Source of the DNA: Ciona intestinalis
Taxonomy: Eukaryota > Chordata > Ascidiacea > Phlebobranchia > Cionidae
Direction of reading: 5' to 3'
Assembly (NCBI RefSeq): GCF_000224145.3
Contig: NC_020166.2
Coordinates: 5,695,050 to 5,759,049 of the forward strand
DNA: 64,000 nt
Shown: positions 1-10,425 of the stretch, in pieces
How positions within the stretch are numbered: the stretch's first letter is position 1
Layout of the letters: each line of letters opens with the position of its first letter
The notes under the pieces: model-generated
What the model saw: the letters and a program-made list of their open reading frames with translations, nothing else
Told to the model about the DNA's origin: nothing
Databases searched by the model: none
Made by a program: the position numbers and the translations under genes

Positions 1-282
1 CGGCAAGTTTTTAAATGCACAAAGTGTGAGAAAACATATGTAAACAAATACAATTTTAAAATGCATTTTAAGATAGTGCATCTCAATGAAAAGAAGTTCC
101 AATGTACCCATACTGGTTGTAACAAAATATTTGCCTATAAAAAGAGTTTGAAAACCCATGAACTAATTCATCAAGAAGACTACGTTCCATTGCCAAAGAA
201 AACAAGATGTGACAAATTAAGTTGCTTATCTAGAATCACTGGTTTCAATCATGAAAAAGCTTTGTTACCTGAAGTTGCTTAA
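1..282 (+). CDS. GTF3A: Transcription factor IIIA, C-terminal fingers (partial)
   Basis: The frame is open from base 1 to the TAA at 280-282, so this is the 3' end of a gene that starts outside the window. It encodes two C2H2 zinc fingers: the first with pattern F-x-C-x2-C-...-H-x4-H, the second of the longer C-x4-C type (C-THTG-C) ending in H-x3-H. A basic tail follows that contains LSRITGFN. Finger 9 of vertebrate TFIIIA has the same spacing, the same FA-x-KKSL core and a similar SRLTGY tail, which makes this identification better than a generic zinc finger. TFIIIA binds the internal control region of 5S rRNA genes and recruits RNA polymerase III; it also binds 5S RNA. No intron is visible in the part seen. 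Confidence 0.82.
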   Translation, partial: RQVFKCTKCEKTYVNKYNFKMHFKIVHLNEKKFQCTHTGCNKIFAYKKSLKTHELIHQEDYVPLPKKTRCDKLSCLSRITGFNHEKALLPEVA

Positions 283-530
283 CTGATCATAAAATTTGCT
301 TATTGCTTAATGTTGGCTGTTAGCTACCTGTTCCTTTCATGCAATACCTTGTTTGTTTTTTTCTTTTCAACTATGGTGCACATGCATATATTCGTAAGTG
401 GCAAGATTTAGTTCAATTGCAGCAATGTTCTATATGTGTCATTCTCCCAACAGATTTAATAGTTATCTTGTTGGATAAGGTTGCTAACTGTACTGTTGCA
501 TAAATAAGAAACCCTACTGCCACATTCATT
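283..530. other. Intergenic spacer between GTF3A and CWC15
   Basis: About 250 bases between the TFIIIA stop and the CWC15 start, both genes on the plus strand. It should hold the 3' end of the first and the promoter or leader of the second. No AATAAA, TATA box or repeat is obvious. Confidence 0.5.
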
Positions 531-1681
531 ATGACAACTGCTCACCGAGCCACCTTCGCACCTGCTAAAGCCGGTGCTTCAAGAGGTGAAAGTGATTTAG
601 GGAAATTATCAAAACAATATTCAAGTCGGGATCTACCAAGTCACAAAACACTTAAGTACAGACAACCTGGCCAGGTAAGAATTGTAATGTTAGCATAGGA
701 TTGTGAATTCAACTAGCTAATAATTGATTAACTAAACTCTGAGTCTCCATTTTCATAAAATATGGGACATTGGAACTGTGGCCTACCTACTAGGGATGCT
801 CTGCTGTGGGTTCTTACTTCTCCACAAAACATTTAAAGTAGTTGCTTAATACTTATTGTGATCCTAGAATGCTCCAGAAGACATCAGAGGAAGAGATCTT
901 CGTCATGAGTTAGCTGAGAGGGAGCATTCATCAAGATCAGATAAGAGGTCTGATAGCAGGTCATCACGAGACTCCAAACGACAAAGATTAGATCATGTTC
1001 CCGCATCCAATTTAGATGCCGATGATGCTGCGCGCAGTGTATGTGGGACAGATTTTATATATTTAAGTTGCTATGTAATGTATTGTAGGATTGTTGCAGC
1101 TTATGCTTAAAAGTTTCATAATTTTAGGACAGCGACTCAGATTCTGATGACTCCGAAGATGACACAGCAGAATTAATGGCTGAGCTTAACCGAATTAAAA
1201 AAGAGAGAGCTGAAGAGACTGCAAAACTGGTGAGCTGGGTTGTGTTGCTTAAAGAGAAGTGCTGTTATAAGAATTTATAAGTTTAAGCATTATTCACCTT
1301 TTGCCCAGTATCCTTATACAGGTATATGCATTTTGTTAATGTCATATCTGCTTCTTTATTATAAAACAGGAAGAGGAAAAGAGAGAAGAAGCAGAGCGAA
1401 TCCGAACAGAAAATATTTTAAGCGGAAACCCACTTCTGACTGATGCCAAAGCAAATTCTAACTTTTCTGTGAAAAGAAGGTATCTTTATACACTGTCATA
1501 GTTGCATACAAGTTTGTTAGTTTTCATTATTAATGTTAATCTGTCTATACTTAGATGGGATGATGATGTAGTGTTTAAAAACTGTGCACGAGGTGAATCG
1601 GACAAGACAAAACAGAATTTTATCAATGACACCCTACGATCAGAATTCCACAAAAAGTTCATGGACAAATATGTGAAGTGA
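531..1681 (+). CDS. CWC15: Spliceosome-associated protein CWC15
   Basis: Five exons: 531-674, 868-1038, 1128-1229, 1370-1479 and 1555-1681, all with GT-AG borders and matching phases, giving 217 residues (human protein 229). The start [15 protein letters not shown] and the block [19 protein letters not shown] are the family hallmark. The middle is an acidic Asp/Ser run followed by a Glu/Lys/Arg coiled-coil-like helix. The C-terminus [11 protein letters not shown]...[11 protein letters not shown] is nearly identical to other animals. CWC15 is a largely disordered component of the Prp19-associated part of the activated spliceosome and contacts the catalytic core in the nucleus. The gene is complete and faces the RagA/B gene tail to tail. 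Confidence 0.95.
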
Positions 1682-2263
1682 ATGGTAAACAAACATGATG
1701 GTGGGAATACAAAGCAAGGATGTCGCGACCTGATGAAATTAAATGTATTTCTGTTATTGGCTATAACAGTAATCTTAAGCATATGTTGTATTTGCTATTT
1801 TTTATTTGGTTCTGTCAGTTTACTTTTAATTACATGTGGATAAAAGTCAAGTAAAGTCGTTCATACATCACTGCACATACAAATGTAAAAAAATTAAATT
1901 TGGAGAGGTACAAGCTAAAGTATGTGCGAACAGTATTCAACATACCAACAATTAAATAAGCTTAATTCACATATTATGTAAAAATTTCTATATATAAGCA
2001 AAGAGCAACAACCAGCTGAAATAGGGGTTTATGTCGTAGTTCATTGCTCAGATGGTAAGTAATACCGTATTTAATGTACTTGAACTAACACCTGAAAGTA
2101 TCACCATATACGATGAGCATAGTTGCAATGTAGATTTTTTAAGAAAACTGTTTCATTTGCTAATGGTAACATTGTTTTGTAATAGATGCAAAATAAAACG
2201 CAAATGTCCCGTCGTATTGCCTATTACATAGAATCCATGTAGTTAATTTAAAATCACAAGAAA
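1682..2263. other. Convergent 3' spacer, CWC15 / RagA
   Basis: Non-coding, AT-rich sequence where two genes end facing each other. A plus-strand AATAAA at about 2192-2197 could serve CWC15. A TTTATT at about 1800 (AATAAA on the minus strand) could serve the Rag gene, in which case the two 3' ends overlap. Confidence 0.4.
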
Positions 2264-4726
2264 TCAAACTTTCCACTGCCTTCCTGGGTCTAATCGATTC
2301 CGGTCGAGCTTTTCAAGTTTTTCAAAATGTTTTCGAGCGTTCCGGATGTTAATAAGCGTCAACTCGGATGCTGAAAATAATTAGGATTTGCATTGAATCC
2401 GACAGTTTGCAATGATACCCATTGAGGCTAAAAACATATATGTATAAATTGTATATATATATAATATATTATTTTTATTTTTTGCTGGATCTAGAAAAAA
2501 CGATAAAAAATTAAAAAAAGAATGTTACCCCCCTACTTTTCTTACTTTGAGCTTAATAAAGTTACAGTTTTGCCACTTTTCCACATACATTAAACATTAA
2601 TTGTAACAGAAAAAGTACTTACGCATTGAAGTGTCCGACATTATGACCATCACATAGGTATTTGAAGTGAACATTTCAATAAAAGCTGCAAAACTTTTGT
2701 TCCGTACCTCCATACTTTGAAACGAGGCAGCTACTTTGCTAAGGAATGATGGTTTATGTATTAACATCAAAGTGACACATCTACTAAAATTTTTGTGTAT
2801 AATTTATTTGGGAAAGATTTCTAAAGTGGGTAGTGATATGGTAAACTATTTTATGTGCAATCACTAAACATGTTTTCTAATCGAAGGGGTGGAAAATGGC
2901 ACACAGTCATATCACCGCTACCTATAGGTATTACAGGCCAGTTTTTAGAGCAATGAACGTGGTGGACATTTTATCCCTTATGTGGTATGTGTGAATGCAT
3001 GAATAAAAGATGTTTCACTTCAAAGAAGTACTCACCTACAACTTAACTTAAATTGTTTTATGATGTTGCTTATTTTCTCAAAGCGATGAATGTCTTTATG
3101 TTCTCTCCTTTCATTGTGAGAAATAACCAAAAAAGTTGCCTTTTCAAACAACAGAACCTGTAAGCATATGCAGCAGTATAAATTACGGATCTAAAAATTG
3201 GATTTTATATCAAAAAATTGTCCACTTACCTCATCTGCATTGATAATCTCTGAAAACCTCGCCAAGTTTGATTCTAACTCCTGTACATTTGGTATCAGCT
3301 GGTACATGATGCTTGACCACGCCTGGAATTATAAAAATGTGTTTTAAATAAAAAAAAAACTCCCATGGAGTATGTTAGGCTTTGAAATATAGCGAGAATT
3401 TGACTATTATTCCAATACTTTGGCCTCCGGGTGCAACTGCATGGCCATTGTCATGTTACTCACTTTGTATAATGTTTCATCCCATATGGAGGTTTTGAAG
3501 CAAGAACACTCCAGTGGTTTAGATAAACGTACAAGTTCCTCTTCCCTTGCACCAAAGACCTGAAAATATTTTACTTGTAAATACAACTATAAAAAGTTCC
3601 ATACCAAATGTATTAAGCGTTTACTGTTTACATAGCACATTTGCCCTTAACTTTTAAATACAAAGCTAGCAGCATATAATGAAACTGTAGCTTACAATGT
3701 CTCTTTGGTCCTCTTGTACCAGGTCCATTTTATGGATAAGACAGAAGATTTTGGCATTTGGTGAATTTTGCAAGATTGCTTCAAGACATGTTTGATAATA
3801 ATGCATGTCACGTTCCAATTCTCTGCTCTCGACGTCAAAGACATAAATCATGACTTCAACATTACGAAAGATATTGTCCTTTTGACTTGCAAAGTAGTTT
3901 TCCATGAATGCTTCCTGCCTGTGAGATAATAAAATATTAACTTCCTTATTCTTATATATGAACAATATTCTCGGTTGGAGCTTAAGATATTAGTTCTTGA
4001 TAGAAATTATACCATGTATATTGTAAGTGGTGTCAAGGGTTGCCTTTTCGCATATTCATTTAAATTAGCACAACATAACAAAACAAATAATTTGCTTTGT
4101 CAGCAGAAAATAATAGCTGAACTGCAATTTTCCAGATTTCACTTTCAAATAAAAGTGAAACTCACTGTAATGTAATAACCATCATTATCGATCATCTTTT
4201 CCTGCATTTGACATTAACACGCATGTGAGATTTTAACAACTATGCTTATGATAACTATATAATGTATATATATATATACTGCTTCAGTGCTTTATGCAAT
4301 GTGGTCAACACAAAAAGTATAAACTTACCCTCCACAATCCCATAAGTTTAATATAAGGTTGCCAAGAAACCTTACATGAGCATGCTCAACGTCAACTAAA
4401 AAGAAAAGTTTTTTAATTATATATTTTAACTGATCGTTTTAAATTACATGTTTATATGTATAAAACATCTAAACAATACTTATTTGTTTACTACAGTCTT
4501 ACTTGTTGCTCCAAGCCGTCTTGTATCTCTTGCTATGAAGTTTGCGAATATAATTGAGCGCATGCTTGTCTTTCCTGCTCCTGATTTACCCATAAGTAAA
4601 ACCTGTAAACAAACAAAATAATTCATCCATAAACTTCAGATCTAGAAAAGAGAAATTATTAAAAGCATATTCGTATGTATATATTAGTTAATTTAATATA
4701 TATATATAATATACCTTTTTCTTCAT
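2264..4726 (-). CDS. RRAGA: Ras-related GTP-binding protein RagA/RagB
   Basis: Nine exons read on the minus strand: 4726-4715, 4602-4503, 4395-4329, 3918-3696, 3559-3464, 3322-3230, 3157-3036, 2738-2623 and 2370-2264, all phase-consistent, total 311 residues (human RagA 313). The product starts MKKK then [16 protein letters not shown] (P-loop). DTRRLGAT (switch I), WDCGGQ (switch II) and HKMD (base-recognition motif) follow. The C-terminal half is the roadblock-like dimerisation domain with [15 protein letters not shown] and [15 protein letters not shown]. RagA/B pairs with RagC/D on lysosomes and recruits mTORC1 when amino acids are sufficient. The first coding exon is only 12 bases, and the N-terminal MPNTA of vertebrates is absent. 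The tail after EKLEKLD differs from vertebrates. RagA and RagB cannot be told apart here. Confidence 0.95.
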
Positions 4727-5418
4727 TCTGTGACTTGTTTTTGCACTTGAATATCAAAAAAGTAACTTCAAATGATTTCAGTAACTTCAATTTCAGATTC
4801 TAGGTAACTGTCACCTTAATATGCCTTAAGTTTCTGTAAGTCTTTAAAATGTGTAAATGTTACAAAAAATGGTTGAAAATAAATTACAAAACTGATAAAA
4901 ATGTATTACAGATGTATACTTAGTAAAATTCAATTAAAACATATAAAAAAATTACGATGTACGATTACTACTTTAACATATTTTCAAGTAGCTGAACTTC
5001 TGGCCTAAACATTAACATGATTCTTTAGGGTAAATCTCAAGTAAATTTTAAGTTACAAGATAATTTCTGGAAAAAGAAAAATGTACAGATAATTCCTCAA
5101 AAATAAAACATATTTATTGTTATTACCTTCTATTTACATACAAGCAATGAGAAATCCAGGTAAATAAACTTGGTTCAGATTTTGAAAAAAAAAAATTTTG
5201 AAAAATAAACTTGATTCACACATTCACTTGTGGTCAGTTACAGTATAAACATAACAGCCGATATAGAAAACACACCAGGTTTGTTATGTTTTGATTGAAA
5301 CTGACCAATGAGAGATCATTATTATCAAATTTTAAAACAATAAAATATCCATACAGTTTATGAGGTAGATAATCAAATGACACCGAAATACTTCATTCAG
5401 TTCATTGGAAATTGAATT
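4727..5418. other. Spacer upstream of RagA and downstream of the P450
   Basis: AT-rich non-coding sequence between two minus-strand genes. It should contain the RagA promoter/leader and the P450 3' UTR. There are TTTATT motifs but nothing else I can support. Confidence 0.4.
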
Positions 5419-6957
5419 CTAGTTTGATTTGGGAGTTACTCGCAAGTAAATATCCCCTTTTGGCTTCAGTGTTGTGGATTTAAATTCTAACTGTACAGGG
5501 GGCTTAGGGGTATTTTCACATACATCAAGGTTAAAGTCCTGAAGAATTTTTGCAATTGCAAGCTTAATTTCCAACACGGCAAATCTCATTCCAATACAGC
5601 CACGTGGTCCTCCACCAAATGGTTGAAAAATCATGGAATCAACTGATCTCATGTCTTCCATCCTCTCTGGTTTGAATTTGAGTGGTTCCTCCCATATCTC
5701 CTCATCTCTGCTCATGCCATAAACTGGGACAATAACTTGGATACCTTTTGGTAAAAAGACTCCATTAATAGTGATGTCACGGTTTGGGATTCGAGAGTTT
5801 ACAGCAATAGGAGGGTAAAGCCTTAATGTCTCGTTTAGGCACATTCCAAGGTATTTCATGCTGTTAAGAGCTTCATACGTTAAAGAGCCATACTTTTCTA
5901 GCATTTTATCAATCTCTTCCTGAACTTTTTTTTGAACATGTTTGTGGGTAGCAAGGTTGTAAGCAAGTAGTGTTAATGCATTTGCTGAGGTGTCGTACCC
6001 AGCTAATACCATGAGAACACTGTTGCTGGTTATTTCTAACTGGGTCAAACCTTTGGATTTACCTTTGGCCACATCCTCAACAGATATTTGGTCATTAAGC
6101 ATAAGCTGCATCAAATCAACACGAGGTTTTACTGTTGAATGCTTCCTTTGATCAATCAGTGATTTTGTAAGATTAGCAAAATAATTAACTGTATCCTTTG
6201 GAATTATACTGTAGTCAAGTTTGCACAGAATTTCCTCAAATGCAGGAAACATGAAACAAAGCATAACTAATGGGCTGCGACTTATTTCAAAACCAAATGC
6301 TTGTTTCACCATTTTTATGATTTTTGGTTCTTGGCCATCTTTTAATTCTTGAGGATGAGTGTCAACACTAAATGCTGCAGAGCAGGTTATATCAAGAGCA
6401 AGTTTTCCAAACACGGATTTTGCTTCAAACTTACCCTGGTCATTCTGTGTAGTTTTAATAAGAATATTAATTGCATGATTACAACAGTCTTCCATTATGC
6501 CCAACATTTCTTTCAACTTTGCGGTTGAAAAACTAGGAGTAAGCGTGTTTCTAATTCTTTTCCATTGCTCTCCTTCCGTCATCAGAATAGTGGTGTTCAT
6601 CACCTTTCCATTAATTTTTGTCAAACTGGTCTGGCGAGTGGGAAAAGTTGCAAACTCCTTGATATACATTTGCTTTATGATGTCTGGATCTGCCACAGTT
6701 ATTTGTGGGGTCAGAAAAAGGTATGCACCATAGATCTTACCAAGTTTCCTTTTACAATATTCATGACTGTTCATCATCCAGTCTGAATTACCAATAAATG
6801 GCCGAACAGTTCCAAGTTGTAGAATTGTAGGTTGAATATGTGGGATATTGATATTCTTTAAAAACTGCCATTTTTTGTGTATGTAGATTCGAACCAACAC
6901 AAGAGATGTTATTAATAAAACCAAAGTTTCAACGGACAGAAAACTTGGTATGTACAT
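5419..6957 (-). CDS. Cytochrome P450, CYP3 clan, intronless
   Basis: A single open frame of 512 residues, a normal length for a microsomal P450. It begins with a hydrophobic signal anchor (about residues 7-25). Clear landmarks are the I-helix LAGYDTSAN, the ExxR motif in ETLRLYPP, PERMEDM (PERF equivalent) and the haem-binding loop FGGGPRGCIGMRFA with its cysteine ligand. The heme loop and the following VLEIKLAIAKILQDF resemble CYP3A and thromboxane synthase, placing it in the CYP3 clan. It should be an ER-bound monooxygenase; the substrate cannot be inferred. The coding region has no intron, but a strong donor at 7339/7338 and an acceptor ending at 6983 suggest a 5' UTR intron. The gene is head-to-head with phosphomevalonate kinase. 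Confidence 0.93.
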   Translation of the reverse strand: MYIPSFLSVETLVLLITSLVLVRIYIHKKWQFLKNINIPHIQPTILQLGTVRPFIGNSDWMMNSHEYCKRKLGKIYGAYLFLTPQITVADPDIIKQMYIKEFATFPTRQTSLTKINGKVMNTTILMTEGEQWKRIRNTLTPSFSTAKLKEMLGIMEDCCNHAINILIKTTQNDQGKFEAKSVFGKLALDITCSAAFSVDTHPQELKDGQEPKIIKMVKQAFGFEISRSPLVMLCFMFPAFEEILCKLDYSIIPKDTVNYFANLTKSLIDQRKHSTVKPRVDLMQLMLNDQISVEDVAKGKSKGLTQLEITSNSVLMVLAGYDTSANALTLLAYNLATHKHVQKKVQEEIDKMLEKYGSLTYEALNSMKYLGMCLNETLRLYPPIAVNSRIPNRDITINGVFLPKGIQVIVPVYGMSRDEEIWEEPLKFKPERMEDMRSVDSMIFQPFGGGPRGCIGMRFAVLEIKLAIAKILQDFNLDVCENTPKPPVQLEFKSTTLKPKGDIYLRVTPKSN

Positions 6958-7583
6958 TGCTTTTATCTCAAATTTGTAAATCCTGGATAGAACACAAATA
7001 TGATAACTGCAAATAAGGTAAATTATATATGTAATACGCTTAAAATATTAATCAAAAAGTTAAAAAAGGGTCCATTAAAAAGGTTGCATATTTATATACT
7101 TTGATTAAATTTAATTAAACATATGTTTTAATTGAAGTTAAAATCACAACACTACAGTAAGGTGTTGACGGTGAGAAGCTGCATGCTCGTTTTACTAATC
7201 AAAGGCATAGGCCATAGCCTATACAGTTTAATGAGTTTATGTAAAAGAATAAGTTTTAACTTATAAAACTAGCATATGCCAACAATGCATATTACGAAAT
7301 GCATTATTTAATTGCAATGCATTGATTTACGCTGCTTACCTTGGGTCCTGTACTTGAAAATCCTTGCCCTTTGCTTGCGTTTACTCTCTCCTCTTTTCTT
7401 TCATTGTTTATTATGTAAGATTGTAAGTCATGTGATCTGAAGGTAGTTCCCCACAGCTGCGATAACATTTCAGTTCACATGGTTTTGGGTGAAGTGGAAC
7501 ACCGTTCAAAACGTTCGTACGTTGGTTTTAGATTATGATATAAGAAAACACGTCTTTTTTGTTGGTTTGTACCGTCACGAACT
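6958..7583. promoter_or_regulatory. Divergent promoter region, P450 / PMVK
   Basis: Both flanking genes read outward from here. On the minus strand a leader exon ending at 7340 (CAAG|GTAAGC) and an acceptor at 6984-6983 fit a spliced 5' UTR for the P450. That leaves roughly 7400-7583 as a shared bidirectional promoter. No TATA box stands out. The intron assignment is inference from splice motifs. Confidence 0.45.
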
Positions 7584-8168
7584 ATGCCGAAAGTAATTTT
7601 GGTACTAAGCGGTAAAAGGAAATCTGGCAAGGATTATGTCGCCGAAGTGTTGCAACGGATATTTGGCATGGAAGTGTGCGTACTTATAAAACTCTCAGCA
7701 CCTTTAAAGAAGGAATACGCCAATAAACACGACCTTGACCATCAAAAGCTGCTTTCTTCCAGCAGTTATAAAGAGAAATATAGAAAAGATATGATCGTTT
7801 GGGGCGAGTTAAAGCGAAATGAAGATCCTTCATACTTCTGGAAGGCTGCAACGAGAGCATGCCACAAATTTCCCGTTTGGGTAATCACTGATGCACGGAG
7901 ACCTTCTGATTTAAAAGTAGTGCATGATTCGTACGGAGAAAACGGCCTAACCGTGACAAAACTCGTACGAATTGAAGCTACCGAACATACACGGAGCACA
8001 CGTGGTTGGAAATTTGTATGTGGAGTGGACGATGCACAGTCAGAGTGTGCATTGGATTCTGGGTTTCACTGGGATTTTATCATACACAATAATGGTTCTA
8101 AAGAAAATTTACTAGAAAACATGCAACCATTGATAACACAAGTGTCAAATTTACTAAACCCAGATTAA
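7584..8168 (+). CDS. PMVK: Phosphomevalonate kinase (animal type), intronless
   Basis: An uninterrupted frame of 194 residues, matching the human enzyme (192). The N-terminal SGKRKSGKDYVAE is the nucleotide-binding P-loop of the animal-type enzyme. The segment YKEKYRKDMIVWGE, the ITDARRPSD motif and RGWKFVCGVDDAQSECALD near the C-terminus are diagnostic and include substrate-binding arginines known in the human protein. It phosphorylates mevalonate-5-phosphate to the diphosphate in sterol and isoprenoid synthesis. The animal-type fold is unrelated to the GHMP-type fungal and plant enzyme. The start is chosen because MPKVILVLSGK aligns with the family start and upstream sequence is non-coding. 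It faces RPC8 tail to tail. Confidence 0.95.
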   Translation: MPKVILVLSGKRKSGKDYVAEVLQRIFGMEVCVLIKLSAPLKKEYANKHDLDHQKLLSSSSYKEKYRKDMIVWGELKRNEDPSYFWKAATRACHKFPVWVITDARRPSDLKVVHDSYGENGLTVTKLVRIEATEHTRSTRGWKFVCGVDDAQSECALDSGFHWDFIIHNNGSKENLLENMQPLITQVSNLLNPD

Positions 8169-8450
8169 AGCTTTACTAATATTTAGGCTAAATATACAGT
8201 ATTGGTTTTAGACAGTTATAAATTGAACCCATTGCATCATTCATTATTTTTTTATTCCCTTTCTAACTATCACAATCATTATAATGATCTTTATCAGTTC
8301 GAAAATTCTAGTTACATACAGCACATATAGACCATCTTTGTTGTAGGTAAAGATCACATTTTACACTACTGTCATGAATCTTAAATACATTGTATTGTAT
8401 AAATATTGACATCGTCAAATGACTAAAACATTAACGGAATGCTTTGAATT

Positions 8451-8458
8451 TTTATTTA
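8451..8458 (-). terminator. Poly(A) signal overlapping the RPC8 stop codon
   Basis: On the minus strand the end of the gene reads GGA-TAA-ATAAA, so the stop codon supplies the first bases of an AATAAA hexamer. Cleavage would be expected 10-30 bases later, leaving a 3' UTR of a few tens of bases. Confidence 0.5.
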
Positions 8459-9073
8459 TCCATTAGTCCACCAACACAATAAACCTAAACCTGGTTCTGA
8501 AATCACAGCCTTTATAAGATAAGGAATTGTTGGCTTTTTTGATGCTACTTCTGTGCTGGTTGTGGCAGTAGTGGGAGGTGCAGACATTGGTGTGGTGTCT
8601 GTAAATGTTTCATCAACTACTCTTAACCTTATTGGTTCGTTCACATCCATGAATAGGTCATGGGTGCCCTCATCAGTTTCATACTCCCAAACCCACACCT
8701 GCTCTGATTCATCAAACTTTGAAGGTTGTTGAAGTGATTCTGGTGGTATCAATATATCATCAAAAAAACCTAGACTCACAGTAACACCCTCCTGGCTACA
8801 TCCCTTAATTTTTCCAATCAAAACCTCATCCACAAACGGCCTAAACACAACACACCGAAAATGTACTTTTGTGTGAGAGGCGCCATCGCCAGGGAATATG
8901 TATGAGTCTTCGTATTTGAGTATATCAAACAGACAGATACAAACACCAATGTTATAAACCACTTTGTTTGCCAAACGACGGTTCAATTCCACCTTCACTG
9001 CATCATTTAGGTTGACATTAAATAGCCATGGTTCCACTTTAACAGTGTCTTTCATTTCCACCAAAATAAACAT
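8456..9073 (-). CDS. POLR3H: RNA polymerase III subunit RPC8, intronless
   Basis: A single frame of 205 residues (human 204). The N-terminal [16 protein letters not shown] and [18 protein letters not shown] form the tip domain. [19 protein letters not shown] leads into the S1-like OB fold with [45 protein letters not shown] and the ending [15 protein letters not shown] match the family. RPC8 pairs with RPC9 to form the stalk of RNA polymerase III, the counterpart of Rpb7-Rpb4. There are no introns. The stop codon TAA is directly followed by ATAAA, so the stop overlaps an AATAAA polyadenylation signal and the 3' UTR should be very short. The gene lies about 8 kb from TFIIIA. Confidence 0.96.
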   Translation of the reverse strand: MFILVEMKDTVKVEPWLFNVNLNDAVKVELNRRLANKVVYNIGVCICLFDILKYEDSYIFPGDGASHTKVHFRCVVFRPFVDEVLIGKIKGCSQEGVTVSLGFFDDILIPPESLQQPSKFDESEQVWVWEYETDEGTHDLFMDVNEPIRLRVVDETFTDTTPMSAPPTTATTSTEVASKKPTIPYLIKAVISEPGLGLLCWWTNG

Positions 9074-10425
9074 ATTTTTTCATTGATCAAGCTATAGCTT
9101 GGTTGTAGAGTTTAAAACTGAAAATCAAAATTGGTTCATGATAATTATAAGTTACTTTACTAAACTCTACTAACTGCTAAATTTTAAACAGGAAAAAAGA
9201 TATACTTTTTTAAAGTATATATACCATCAAAACAGTATGTCTAAAGGATTATTGGCATTTAATGTCATTCCTATTAAGGTATTCACTTTTTCTGTTAATT
9301 TGTGGAATCAAAAACTATACAATTTAATTTAATGAAGTGACTCTGAGCTATTTTTCTCCATCACTTAACATTTTTGCGCTGCATATAAATATGAAAACCC
9401 ACATCTTCGGTAGGTGTAGTATTAATTGTGTGCAGTCAAGCGTGAGGTTTATCAAATTTACCCGCAATTGCCTTTTTCTTTTTGTAAAAATAAACAAAAT
9501 TCCTTTACACATTTTCACAAAGTGTAAATACATATGTAATTCCGAAGTGCATGTTGATATAGAATACAGATAGATTATTGATTTTTACTTCCGAGTGGAA
9601 GACAAGAGCAATCAGTAAAGATTTGAGAAAAGAAAGGCAACCGCGAGAGCGGTCTGTTCTCACTGTTCTGTGAATGAAATAGAGTCGACAGCCGAAAACA
9701 CTTTTCTCAACACTTGTTAGCGCAGTTGCTTTGCTGCTTGACTGAAATTTGTTGACAGTGTTTTTACGAAACCTACATAACAGGTGGTTGTATTACCAGG
9801 TTTGTTTGCATAGATATATTGTTTTTTTTGTTCAACTAGTGTACGCCACAAAAGACGAGGCCATGTTTATACCTGACTATACAATGTAAACATTGGAACT
9901 GTAAAGGAATTTCGGCCTGAGCACAAACCGAACTATACCGAAAGAGAAAGATATTTCATTAAACTTTAATCAAGAAAGGCTTTCCTTAACAGGTGATTTT
10001 ACATAAAAATGTATTGCATGTTATTATAGTAGAAAAAAGTAAAAATCGTATGCGAACTTTTATTTCAAATATACTCTAAAATAAATTACTATGCTTATCT
10101 AAGTATTTGTATTAGTATACACAGAGTAATACCCCTTAATCATTGCTTTTTCCTATACATTTATTTGGTTTTATAACCACTTTCATTTTGCCATTCATTT
10201 ATTTTTAATTACTATTATATAATATATATATCTATATTTGTTATTGTAGTCCAATTAAAAAATGAAAAAACATGCTGTGGTACTGTCATCGTTCCTAATA
10301 CTTCGTATCGTTTGAAGTATTTTTTTGATGGTAGAAATAATATATATATAATGTATATACCAATGGAGAATAATATATACACATATATTAAACTGTATTG
10401 TTTTAAAATCTACTAACAGTAAACA
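9074..10425. other. Divergent spacer, RPC8 / Ras-GAP
   Basis: About 1.35 kb between the RPC8 start (-) and the Ras-GAP start (+). The block 9600-9780 is richer in GC and may be promoter or leader sequence; the rest is AT-rich with TA runs near 10340. No coding exon was recognised. A splice acceptor CTAACAG ends at 10419, just before the Ras-GAP start codon. Confidence 0.4.
10410..10425 (+). promoter_or_regulatory. Splice acceptor 6 bases before the Ras-GAP ATG
   Basis: TACTAACAG ends at 10419 and the ATG follows at 10426. The TACTAAC also matches the classical branch-point consensus. The site must receive either a 5' UTR exon or a trans-spliced leader; the short leader favours the latter. 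Confidence 0.5.

Noticed and set aside
2440-2480. Short TA-rich runs (also near 4265, 11450, 12710, 42950, 47430)
   Set aside because: Ordinary microsatellites of an AT-rich genome, no further structure.
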